Shown: positions 57,965-64,000 of the stretch, one piece after another
How the letters are laid out: every line of letters starts with the position of its first letter
How positions within the stretch are numbered: the stretch's first letter is position 1
Assembly (NCBI GenBank): GCA_002337045.1
Contig: DDFF01000008.1
Coordinates: 592,699 to 656,698 of the forward strand
DNA: 64,000 nt
Direction: 5' to 3'
Source of the DNA: Bacteroidetes bacterium UBA1935
Lineage (GTDB): Bacteria; Bacteroidota; Bacteroidia; Chitinophagales; Chitinophagaceae
The notes under the pieces: model-generated
The model's database searches: none
Told to the model about the DNA's origin: nothing
The model's input: only the letters and a program-made list of their open reading frames with translations
Position numbers and translations under genes: made by a program

Positions 57965-58588
57965 ATGGCAAATACGATAGAAAATAACAGTCTGGCACTT
58001 TCTACGCAAATGAAAGACAAGCTTTATGAAATGGGTACCATAAAGCTGTATAAAGAAGGCGAGATTATTATGAATGAAAATTCATACATCCGCGCTATTC
58101 CAATTGTTTTGACCGGTAGTATACGGGTAATGCGTGTGGATGAAGAAGGCAGAGAAATATTACTCTATTATATCCGCCCGGGTGAAAGCTGTATCATGTC
58201 GTTTCTTGGTGGTATTCATAGCGAAACAAGCAAGGTAAAAGCAGTGGCGGAAGAGGATGTGGAGATACTGTTTATCCCTATCGAAAAAGCAGGTATGCTT
58301 ATTAAGGACAATTCTGAGTGGTTGGATTATATCTTCCGCCTGTATCACAAACGTTTTGAAGAACTACTATCTGTAGTGAACGAAGTTGCCTTCAAAAAAA
58401 TGGATGACAGGATTCTTCACTTTCTTAAAGAAAAGCAAAAACTGATTGGCTCAAATGAAATTGCCATAACACATCAGGAACTGTCTGAAGAGCTGGGAAC
58501 CTCTCGTGTCGTGGTTTCCCGTCTGTTGAAGCAGATGGAAGGAGAGGGTATGGTGAAGCTGGGCCGAAATAAAATTTTGCTTATGTAA
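57965..58588 (+). CDS. Crp/Fnr family transcriptional regulator
   Basis: 207 residues. cNMP-like beta-roll (IPIVLTGSIRVMRVDEEGRE, LYYIRPGESCIMSFLGG) and C-terminal HTH: AITHQELSEELGTSRVVVSR then LLKQMEGEGMVKLGRN. It lacks the N-terminal Cys cluster of Fnr; single Cys near residue 77 (ESCIMS) could sense redox or persulfide. Directly after the AI-2E gene and before rhodanese genes, so it likely regulates the sulfur island. Confidence 0.9.
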   Translation: MANTIENNSLALSTQMKDKLYEMGTIKLYKEGEIIMNENSYIRAIPIVLTGSIRVMRVDEEGREILLYYIRPGESCIMSFLGGIHSETSKVKAVAEEDVEILFIPIEKAGMLIKDNSEWLDYIFRLYHKRFEELLSVVNEVAFKKMDDRILHFLKEKQKLIGSNEIAITHQELSEELGTSRVVVSRLLKQMEGEGMVKLGRNKILLM

Positions 58589-58648
58589 CATTAGTAGCTG
58601 TATAGCCCCTGATACTTGCTGACATTTGTGTTATAAAATCAATCAATT

Positions 58649-58852
58649 ATGAAAGTAAACATGAGTTCAGCAGACAGAATTATCAGGGTGATAATAGCTG
58701 TCATCTTTGCCGCACTGTATTTCACAGGTACAGTTCCCGGTACACTCGGATTGGTACTGACAATCGTAGCTGTAGTGTTTTTGCTTACAAGCCTCATTGG
58801 TTTTTGTCCGCTATATACCATCTTCGGTATGCGTACAAAGAAAGATGCGTAG
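58649..58852 (+). CDS. DUF2892 small membrane protein
   Basis: 67 residues, two membrane helices (IIRVIIAVIFAALYFTGTVP, VLTIVAVVFLLTSLIGFCPL). The pattern NMSSADRIIRVI... and the FCPLYTIFG end with Cys match DUF2892, the membrane part of YgaP-like rhodaneses. Probably works with the rhodaneses downstream. Confidence 0.87.
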   Translation: MKVNMSSADRIIRVIIAVIFAALYFTGTVPGTLGLVLTIVAVVFLLTSLIGFCPLYTIFGMRTKKDA

Positions 58853-58889
58853 TTTGCAATTGCCTGTGTTTACTATACAAAAAAAATAA

Positions 58890-59102
58890 ATGAAACAACT
58901 TTTGCTAAAGAATAAGCTGGTGATAATAGGTGTGGTGTTGGGCGCTATCGGTGGGTTTGCGTATTGGTATTTTGTTGGTTGTGCAAGCGGTACGTGTATG
59001 ATAACATCCAAACCACTTAATAGCAGTGTATATGGTGCAGTGATGGGAGGCTTATTCTTTAGCATATTTGCACAAGAGAAAAAAATCAATAAAAAAGGAT
59101 AA
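58890..59102 (+). CDS. DUF6132 small membrane protein
   Basis: 70 residues, two membrane helices: VIIGVVLGAIGGFAYWYFVG with CASGTCMITSKPLNSSVYGA between. The CxxxxC and the Thr-Ser-Lys-Pro stretch match DUF6132, usually found in rhodanese/sulfur gene sets of Bacteroidota. No reaction known. Six nt before the first rhodanese gene. Confidence 0.85.
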   Translation: MKQLLLKNKLVIIGVVLGAIGGFAYWYFVGCASGTCMITSKPLNSSVYGAVMGGLFFSIFAQEKKINKKG

Positions 59103-59107
59103 TAGTT

Positions 59108-59380
59108 ATGTCAGCTAAAAAAATGACTGTAGTAGATGTACGTAGCCGCGAAGAATATGCAAGCGGTCATGTTGTAGATTCATTGAATATTCCTGTAAAT
59201 GAATTGCAGAATAATATTGAAAGACTGAAAGAGATAGAAGGCGATATCGTATTGTGTTGTGCATCGGGCATGCGCAGCAGCATGGCGCGCCAGTTGCTGG
59301 TGCAACAGGGTATGACAAATGTAGCAGATGGTGGTCCGTGGACGAATGTTCAATACAAGATTGTAAACAACTTAATGTAA
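59108..59380 (+). CDS. Single-domain rhodanese
   Basis: 90 residues. VVDVRSREEYASGHVVDSLN and the active-site loop LCCASGMRSSMAR with tandem Cys. Such small rhodaneses move sulfane sulfur between carriers. Eight nt before a second, similar gene (59388), so it may be a recent duplication. Confidence 0.9.
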   Translation: MSAKKMTVVDVRSREEYASGHVVDSLNIPVNELQNNIERLKEIEGDIVLCCASGMRSSMARQLLVQQGMTNVADGGPWTNVQYKIVNNLM

Positions 59381-59387
59381 TTATAGA

Positions 59388-59699
59388 ATGGGTTTTTTAA
59401 GCAAATTATTCGGTTTTGGTCCAAAAGTAGATTTAGGTCAGCTGATAAATGACGGTGCAGTGATTCTGGATGTGCGTACCCCTGGCGAGTATGCAGGTGG
59501 CCACATCAAAGGTTCTATCAATATACCTGTAGACCAGTTGAAGTCTAAAATGTCTTCGCTGAAAAAAGATAAGGTAATCATCACTTGTTGCGCATCAGGT
59601 ATGCGTAGTGCATCTGCCCGTGGTATGCTGAAAGCGAGCGGTTTTGCAGAGGTACACAACGGTGGTAGTTGGATGAACCTGAGAAAATACAAAGCATGA
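59388..59699 (+). CDS. Single-domain rhodanese, second copy
   Basis: 103 residues. VILDVRTPGEYAGGHIKGSI, ITCCASGMRSASARGMLKAS, with the same double Cys at the active loop as its neighbour. The last 4 nt overlap the start of the next gene (ATGA). Confidence 0.92.
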   Translation: MGFLSKLFGFGPKVDLGQLINDGAVILDVRTPGEYAGGHIKGSINIPVDQLKSKMSSLKKDKVIITCCASGMRSASARGMLKASGFAEVHNGGSWMNLRKYKA

Positions 59700-59953
59700 T
59701 AATAGGCTATCTGAAAGAAAAGCTATCGGGTGGTTGGCATTTCATGCGCATACTGAGGCTGGTATTTGGCGTAGTGTTTGCAGTACAGGCAGTTATGATG
59801 AAGGATTATCTGGTAGGTATGATGGCTGCGTTCTTTCTGTATCAGGGTGTAACTAACACAGGATGCTGCGGCGAAAGCTGTGCACCTACCTACGATAGAA
59901 ACGCTGCAGCAAAAGGCAAAACAGAGGATATTCAATTTGAAGAAGTAAAATAA
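59696..59953 (+). CDS. Small membrane protein with Cys-rich turn
   Basis: 85 residues from ATG 59696, overlapping the rhodanese stop codon. One or two hydrophobic spans (FMRILRLVFGVVFAVQAVMM, VGMMAAFFLYQGVTNTG) and the CCGESCAPTYD motif. This resembles small partner proteins of rhodaneses in Bacteroidota and the DUF2892 type; no formal family recognised. Seven nt before the thioredoxin gene. Confidence 0.75.
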   Translation: MIIGYLKEKLSGGWHFMRILRLVFGVVFAVQAVMMKDYLVGMMAAFFLYQGVTNTGCCGESCAPTYDRNAAAKGKTEDIQFEEVK

Positions 59954-59960
59954 ATAAACC

Positions 59961-60260
59961 ATGTCAACAAAATTTTCAGAGCTCATCAATTCAGACAAGC
60001 CGGTACTGGTTGATTTTTCGGCAGAGTGGTGCGGGCCTTGTAAAATGATGGCTCCCATATTGCAGGAACTTAAACAAGGCATAGGCGATGCTGCAACTAT
60101 CATTAAGATAGATGTAGATAAAAACCCACAGGCCGCCGCAGCATACAACATATCCGGCGTGCCTACACTGATACTATTTAAGAACGGAGAGGTAAAATGG
60201 AGACAAAGCGGCGTATTGCCCGCTAACCAACTGAGGCAGATTATAGAACAGTATCAATAA
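59961..60260 (+). CDS. Thioredoxin
   Basis: 99 residues. FSAEWCGPCKMMAPILQELK (WCGPC redox site), IKIDVDKNPQAAAAYNISGV and the cis-Pro in VPTLILFKNGE. It probably reduces persulfides or recycles the rhodanese and OsmC proteins of this operon. Confidence 0.95.
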   Translation: MSTKFSELINSDKPVLVDFSAEWCGPCKMMAPILQELKQGIGDAATIIKIDVDKNPQAAAAYNISGVPTLILFKNGEVKWRQSGVLPANQLRQIIEQYQ

Positions 60261-60268
60261 CAGAATGT

Positions 60269-60718
60269 ATGAGTGAAGCACATTTTTATGAAGTTGCCGT
60301 AAAATGGCAGACAGACAGGTTGGGTGTTATGAGCTCTCCTGATTTTGATAATACACTGGAGGTTGTAACACCGCCACAATTTGCAAAAGGCATACCTAAT
60401 AAGTGGTCGCCCGAGCATCTGCTTGTAGCAGCGGTAAACAGTTGTCTGATGACAACTTTTCTGGCAATAGCCGAAAATTCAAAACTGTCTTACGAGCAAT
60501 TCGAATCGAACGGAGTAGGTAAGCTAGAAGTAGTGGATGGTAAATACATGATTAGCGAGGTAGAGCTGAACCCAATATTGGTGATAGCAAACGAAGAAGA
60601 CCGTGAGAAGGCAATGCGTGTATTACAAAAGTCTGAAGCGGCATGCCTTATTTCCAATTCCATCAAATCAAAGATTATCTTTACACCGGAAATCAAAGTT
60701 GCATCAACAGTATCTTAA
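60269..60718 (+). CDS. OsmC/Ohr family peroxiredoxin
   Basis: 149 residues. Two redox Cys in the usual places: AAVNSCLMTTFLAIAENSKL (first) and KSEAACLISNSIKSKI (second). The YFEVAVKW/WSPEHLLVA layout fits the SACOL1771-like branch. It removes organic peroxides or persulfides with thiols. Nine nt after thioredoxin. Confidence 0.92.
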   Translation: MSEAHFYEVAVKWQTDRLGVMSSPDFDNTLEVVTPPQFAKGIPNKWSPEHLLVAAVNSCLMTTFLAIAENSKLSYEQFESNGVGKLEVVDGKYMISEVELNPILVIANEEDREKAMRVLQKSEAACLISNSIKSKIIFTPEIKVASTVS

Positions 60719-60721
60719 CGT

Positions 60722-61459
60722 ATGAAGAAGTCGATATTCAAGCCATTCGCATTACTACTGGCAGTAGTTGCTATACTTACGGCTACATCTTGCCAGCAAG
60801 CATCTGCCAACAACGAATTGAAAGTTGCAGAGTTTAAACAGAAACTTGAAGCTACAGCCGACAAAGTATTGCTGGATGTACGTACACCCGGAGAATATGC
60901 AGAAGGCCATCTTGCAGGTGCATTGAATATAGACTGGAATGGTGGCAACTTTGATGCGGAAGTAGCAAAGCTGGATAAAGCAAAGCCGGTGTTTGTGTAT
61001 TGCCTTTCAGGTGGCCGCAGTGGTTCTGCAGCTGCAGCTATGCGAAGCATGGGCTTCAAGCAGGTGTATGAAATGAAGGGTGGTATGATAAAATGGAGGT
61101 CTGAAGGACTGCCTGAAGAGGGTGGTGCTGCTACAGCACAAGGTGGTACCAAAGGTATGACAGCACAAGACTTTGAAGCACTGCTGAATACAGATAAAAT
61201 AGTATTGGTAGATTTTTATGCTACATGGTGTGGTCCTTGTAAAAAAATGGAACCATACCTGGCAGAAATTTCAAAAGATATGGCTGCTACAGTATCTGTA
61301 GTGCGTATAGATGCTGATGCCAATCCTACACTTGCTACAAGCATGAAGGTAGATGCATTGCCAACCGTGTTTATCTACAAAAACAAGCAATTGGTGTGGA
61401 ATAATGTAGGTTTTGTAAGCCGCGAGGATATGATGGCAAAGCTCAAAAGCATTAAGTAA
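60722..61459 (+). CDS. Rhodanese-thioredoxin fusion lipoprotein
   Basis: 245 residues. Lipoprotein signal MKKSIFKPFALLLAVVAILT with Cys24 (ATSC). Rhodanese domain about 33-132 (LLDVRTPGEYAEGHLAGALN, FVYCLSGGRSGSAAAAM) and thioredoxin domain about 145-245 (DFYATWCGPCKKMEPYLAEI). Having both in one periplasmic protein suggests transfer and reduction of sulfane sulfur in the envelope. Three nt after the OsmC gene; a terminator follows. Confidence 0.93.
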   Translation: MKKSIFKPFALLLAVVAILTATSCQQASANNELKVAEFKQKLEATADKVLLDVRTPGEYAEGHLAGALNIDWNGGNFDAEVAKLDKAKPVFVYCLSGGRSGSAAAAMRSMGFKQVYEMKGGMIKWRSEGLPEEGGAATAQGGTKGMTAQDFEALLNTDKIVLVDFYATWCGPCKKMEPYLAEISKDMAATVSVVRIDADANPTLATSMKVDALPTVFIYKNKQLVWNNVGFVSREDMMAKLKSIK

Positions 61460-61480
61460 ATATTAAAAGAGAACGTTCTG

Positions 61481-61508
61481 AAAGCCTGCAAATTTTGCAG
61501 GCTTTTTT
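61481..61508 (+). terminator. Terminator of the sulfur operon
   Basis: AAAGCCTGCA (61481-61490) / TGCAGGCTTT (61496-61505) followed by TTT: a 10-bp stem with 5-nt loop and T-run, 22 nt after the stop codon. Confidence 0.92.
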
Positions 61509-61516
61509 GTCTAATG

Positions 61517-61543
61517 TTAAGACAGTATTAAGTTAATATTAAG
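61517..61543 (+). promoter_or_regulatory. Triple TTAAG repeat with 11-bp period (candidate Pho box)
   Basis: TTAAG occurs at 61517, 61528 and 61539, exactly 11 nt apart. Pho boxes bound by PhoB/PhoP are direct repeats with an 11-bp period. It lies 38 nt upstream of the -7 box at 61581 and before a DUF47 (PhoU-like) gene. Confidence 0.6.
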
Positions 61544-61580
61544 TCACTGCACGGCTATTTACAAAGGTTTTCAATCACAA

Positions 61581-61588
61581 TACTTTTG
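61581..61588 (+). promoter_or_regulatory. -7 promoter element of the DUF47 gene
   Basis: TACTTTTG fits TANNTTTG, 17 nt before ATG 61606. Confidence 0.55.
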
Positions 61589-61605
61589 TTGACAAACAAG
61601 GGTTT

Positions 61606-62244
61606 ATGGCGACGTTGAAAAAGTTGTTTATGCCGGATGGGCAAAAGTTCTACAGGCTTTTTGATGAGGTGGCAGATAATCTGCAGATAATGAGTAAGCT
61701 GTTTTACGAAACAATATGTGCAGGCAATGGCATTATGCAGACTAACCTTGCTCGGTTGGATGAATTGGAGAAAGCAATAGACCTTTCTACTCGCAAGCTG
61801 TTTCATGAGCTGGGTAGGAATTTTATCACACCTTTCGACAGAGAAGATATACACCTTCTGGCTTCGGGACTGGATGATATTGCAGACCTTACTTACGGTA
61901 CTGTACGCCAACTGAATAATTACGGGCTAACTACCCCGGGCAATACTACACAATATGTGGCAGGTGAGTATAAACGCCTGATTGGCCTTTTGGGCGATGC
62001 GATAAAGGCACTCAGTAATAAGCGTTCGCTGCCTAAATTAGAAACTACCTGCCTCGAAATGAGGAAGATTATCAACACTTGCGATAATCGTATTGATGCT
62101 GCTATTACAGGGCTTTTCCCAAGCCATACAGAAGTGGTAGATATCATAAAATGGATGGAGCACTACGATATACTACAAGTACTTCTTGAAAAGTGCGAGA
62201 ATATGGTAGATACGGTAGAAGCCATCGTTATTAAATACGGATAA
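61606..62244 (+). CDS. DUF47 (PhoU-like) family protein
   Basis: 212 residues, all helical, no signal peptide. PDGQKFYRLFDEVADNLQIM, FITPFDREDIHLLASGLDDI (conserved acidic metal site) and GYFPSHTEV-like FPSHTEVVDIIKWMEHYDIL match DUF47, a relative of PhoU that usually accompanies a PiT phosphate transporter. No PiT gene follows here. The triple repeat upstream suggests phosphate control. Confidence 0.9.
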   Translation: MATLKKLFMPDGQKFYRLFDEVADNLQIMSKLFYETICAGNGIMQTNLARLDELEKAIDLSTRKLFHELGRNFITPFDREDIHLLASGLDDIADLTYGTVRQLNNYGLTTPGNTTQYVAGEYKRLIGLLGDAIKALSNKRSLPKLETTCLEMRKIINTCDNRIDAAITGLFPSHTEVVDIIKWMEHYDILQVLLEKCENMVDTVEAIVIKYG

Positions 62245-62252
62245 ACTATTGA

Positions 62253-62279
62253 ATGATGCAAGGCTTACCTTTGCATCAT
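62253..62279 (+). promoter_or_regulatory. Inverted repeat over promoter and start codon of the HMA/AraC gene
   Basis: ATGATGCAA (62253-62261) is inversely repeated as TTGCATCAT (62271-62279). Its right arm includes the first two bases of the ATG at 62278, and its loop contains the -7 box TACCTTTG (62266-62273). It could be an autoregulatory operator or a hairpin that hides the start codon. Confidence 0.55.
62266..62273 (+). promoter_or_regulatory. -7 element directly before the HMA/AraC start codon
   Basis: TACCTTTG fits TANNTTTG but lies only 4 nt before ATG 62278, so a transcript from it would be leaderless or nearly so. Confidence 0.45.
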
Positions 62280-62856
62280 GCGTTTGTATATCAGAAATAT
62301 GGTTTGCAACAGGTGTAAGATGGCTGTTGCAGATATTTTGCACAAAGCTGGTTTGCAAGTATTGCATGCCGATTTGGGCGAGGTGGAGATTGCAGAAAAG
62401 GAGTTGTCTAAAGAAGTGTTGAAAAACCTGCAAGCTGCTTTGGAAGCCGTTGGTTTTGAAATAATTGATGATAAGAAGAGTAAGGTGATTGAAGGTATCA
62501 AAACGGCTGTGATTGATATTATTCATCATACAAGCGAGCCTATAGCCATAAAATACAGCGACTATCTCTCCACAAAACTACAGCATGATTATTCGTACCT
62601 CAGCAAACTTTTTTCTGAAGTGGAGGGTATTACGATAGAGCAGTACATCATCAACCAGAAGATAGAACGTGTAAAAGAGTTGCTTGTGTACGATGAACTT
62701 TCTTTAAGTGAAGTTTCCTACCAGATGGGGTATAGCAGTGTGGCACATTTGTCTGCACAATTCAAAAAAGTAACGGGGATGACACCCACTGTGTTTAAAA
62801 ATAGCAGTAAAAGAGAACGTAAGCCATTGGATAATATTGGTGGGCATACTGCATAA
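62278..62856 (+). CDS. HMA-like/AraC fusion regulator with CxxC
   Basis: 192 residues. N-terminal about 70 residues: MRLYIRNMVCNRCKMAVADI ... DLGEVEIAEKEL, a ferredoxin-like fold with the HMA-type CxxC (MVCNRCK, Cys10 and Cys13). The C-terminal part is an AraC DNA-binding domain (LQHDYSYLSKLFSEVEGITI, VSYQMGYSSVAHLSAQFKKV). The paralogue at 26584 has lost the first Cys. Located before the HMA-MauE gene, so a copper- or other metal-sensing role is likely (inference). Confidence 0.88.
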   Translation: MRLYIRNMVCNRCKMAVADILHKAGLQVLHADLGEVEIAEKELSKEVLKNLQAALEAVGFEIIDDKKSKVIEGIKTAVIDIIHHTSEPIAIKYSDYLSTKLQHDYSYLSKLFSEVEGITIEQYIINQKIERVKELLVYDELSLSEVSYQMGYSSVAHLSAQFKKVTGMTPTVFKNSSKRERKPLDNIGGHTA

Positions 62857-62907
62857 TTTTATAAAACACATCCATAGTCTTATAACATAGTCGGGTAATG
62901 CTGTCGG

Positions 62908-62915
62908 TAGCTTTG
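62908..62915 (+). promoter_or_regulatory. -7 promoter element of the HMA-MauE gene
   Basis: TAGCTTTG fits TANNTTTG, 19 nt before ATG 62935. Confidence 0.5.
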
Positions 62916-62934
62916 CTGTATAATATTAACCGAT

Positions 62935-63648
62935 ATGACACACACATACAACATTACAGGAATGACGTGCAACAGCTGTGTTGCAAAGGTAAAATCTGCT
63001 ATTCTGAAACTGGGAGATGTGCTGGAGGCAGATGTGCAAAGAGATGCACCACAGGCTACCATTACTATGCAGAAACACATTCCGCTCAGTACATTGCAGG
63101 CGGCAATTAGTTTTGACGGCAAGTATGCAATAACCGAAGCAGCAGGCAGCACAGTAATGAAAACGACAGACGACAATGTATCCTATTTCCCCATCTTTTT
63201 AATATTCGGATACATAGCAGGTATTACATTGCTTATTCAGTTTGTAAGCGGCTCTTTCAGCCTTATGCAATGGATGCAGCATTTTATGGCAGGGTTCTTT
63301 ATCGTGTTCTCATTCTTCAAGATGATGAGCCTGAAAGCATTTGCAGAAGGGTACAGAACCTACGATATAGTTGCCAAAGCAATACCTGCATATGGATTTG
63401 TCTATCCGTTTATAGAACTGGCATTAGGTGTTGCCATTATTACAGGCTTTGAACCATACGCTACTAATATCGTAGCATTAGTTGTTATGGCTGTAAGTAC
63501 TATTGGGGTTGTAAATAGTCTGCTGAAGAAAACACCATTTCAATGTGCATGTCTCGGTACGGTTATAAAGCTACCACTAAGCAAGGTTACTTTGTTTGAA
63601 GATTTATTGATGGTCGTTATGAGTGCAGTTATGTTACTGCTTATGTAA
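62935..63648 (+). CDS. HMA domain fused to a MauE/DoxX-like membrane protein
   Basis: 237 residues. HMA domain (1-65) with YNITGMTCNSCVAKVKSAI (metal CxxC). Then four membrane helices (FPIFLIFGYIAGITLLIQFV, FMAGFFIVFSFFKMMSLKAF, FIELALGVAIITGF, VALVVMAVSTIGVVNSLL) and the Cys pair FQCACLGTVIKLPLSKVTLF near the end, typical of MauE-like proteins. Likely transfers metal or electrons (thiol redox) across the inner membrane. 78 nt after the HMA/AraC regulator. Confidence 0.88.
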   Translation: MTHTYNITGMTCNSCVAKVKSAILKLGDVLEADVQRDAPQATITMQKHIPLSTLQAAISFDGKYAITEAAGSTVMKTTDDNVSYFPIFLIFGYIAGITLLIQFVSGSFSLMQWMQHFMAGFFIVFSFFKMMSLKAFAEGYRTYDIVAKAIPAYGFVYPFIELALGVAIITGFEPYATNIVALVVMAVSTIGVVNSLLKKTPFQCACLGTVIKLPLSKVTLFEDLLMVVMSAVMLLLM

Positions 63649-63653
63649 ATAGT

Positions 63654-63679
63654 AAAAGCCCCGCATCAGCGGGGCTTTT
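63654..63679. terminator. Bidirectional terminator between convergent genes
   Basis: AAAAGCCCCGC (63654-63664) / GCGGGGCTTTT (63669-63679), an 11-bp stem with a 4-nt loop, between the HMA-MauE gene (plus) and the secreted protein (minus). Confidence 0.92.
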
Positions 63680-63711
63680 GTATATATTATATTGTCTAAC
63701 CAATTATCAGA

Positions 63712-64000
63712 TCACAGTTGCGTAGCAGTATAAACTACATCTACAGTATAAGTACCTGCAGGGTAAGCGAAACCAGGTGTAGCATTGTATTGGATGCTGA
63801 ATGTTTGGTTGCCACCGTTGTTACAGTTTGTCAACAGGTTTTGTGCAGTTGCACTCAGGTCAGCATAGCTAGATGCGCTGAACGGAGAAGCGATAGCACC
63901 ACCGGGTGCGTTTGTAGGAACACGCAGGTCAAGAACACCAGCTACCGGGATTACAGGAGCAGGAGTTCTTGTCCCTGTGTATGAGAAGTTAGCATTGTTC
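63712..64000 (-). CDS. End of a secreted hypothetical protein (5' part outside window)
   Basis: The frame runs from the window edge to TGA 63714-63712 (96 codons). It contains SSYADLSATAQNLLTNCNNG, NQTFSIQYNATPGFAYPAGT then YTVDVVYTATQL, a beta-sandwich like those of Bacteroidota DUF4402/fimbrial-type surface proteins (a tentative similarity). Start and signal lie beyond the window. Confidence 0.6.
   Translation of the reverse strand, partial: NNANFSYTGTRTPAPVIPVAGVLDLRVPTNAPGGAIASPFSASSYADLSATAQNLLTNCNNGGNQTFSIQYNATPGFAYPAGTYTVDVVYTATQL

Overview
The window looks like chromosomal DNA of a Bacteroidota bacterium, probably Chitinophagaceae-like. The evidence is: moderately AT-rich DNA; several secreted proteins with type IX secretion (T9SS) sorting domains; TANNTTTG -7 promoter elements; the Bacteroidota TPR/HTH regulator architecture; the HYC_CC_PP, DUF6671, DUF6132 and lmo0937 small families; and a kdp operon served by a NtrC-type regulator. 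There is no rRNA, tRNA, CRISPR array or intact insertion sequence that I can recognise.

Layout. 1-2573 (minus): the 5' part of a large secreted protein made of 50-residue repeats, preceded by a tiny membrane-peptide ORF, a cluster of GCGTAACA repeats and a TPR/HTH regulator (to 4501). 4.6-8.1 kb: a gene-poor, AT-rich patch with one secreted protein, bracketed by two 132-bp direct repeats that are decayed copies of the same coding sequence. 8.1-21.7 kb (plus): a copper-handling island with two HYC_CC_PP proteins, an AraC regulator, a methyltransferase, heavy-metal-binding-domain proteins, a T9SS multicopper oxidase, a CopB-type ATPase, DUF3347 and haem-binding proteins, and a CopA-CopB fusion. 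22.0-27.9 kb: a stress cluster (lmo0937 protein, a YceI gene broken by an in-frame amber codon, Dps, SDR, CsbD-like) next to an HMA-like/AraC fusion regulator. 28.1-38.7 kb (minus): kdp potassium uptake with split KdpD, porin, KdpC, B, A, F, an extra 27-residue peptide and a sigma-54 response regulator. 38.9-52.5 kb: purE/purK, TetR, an ABC/HlyD/TolC exporter, SbtA-type bicarbonate permease, TsaC, DUF6671, isocitrate dehydrogenase and a second, divergent purK with a 43-residue companion ORF. 52.6-61.5 kb: DoxX/lipoprotein/AraC operon, then a sulfane-sulfur island (MBL-rhodanese, TauE, AI-2E permease, Crp/Fnr, rhodaneses, thioredoxins, OsmC). 61.5-64 kb: a DUF47 gene behind a triple 11-bp repeat, a second HMA/AraC regulator, an HMA-MauE membrane protein, and the end of a secreted protein.

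The most striking observation is a shared 15-bp palindrome, GATAGT-N3-ACTAT(A/C/T), at four promoters: purK/tetR, the ABC exporter, the bicarbonate permease and the second purK. It defines an apparent local regulon, probably of the TetR protein. That regulon joins bicarbonate uptake, bicarbonate-using PurK enzymes and an exporter whose ATPase lacks the usual signature motif. Other points are the HMA/AraC fusion pair, small peptides beside larger genes, a candidate Pho box, and a candidate sigma-54 promoter before kdp.
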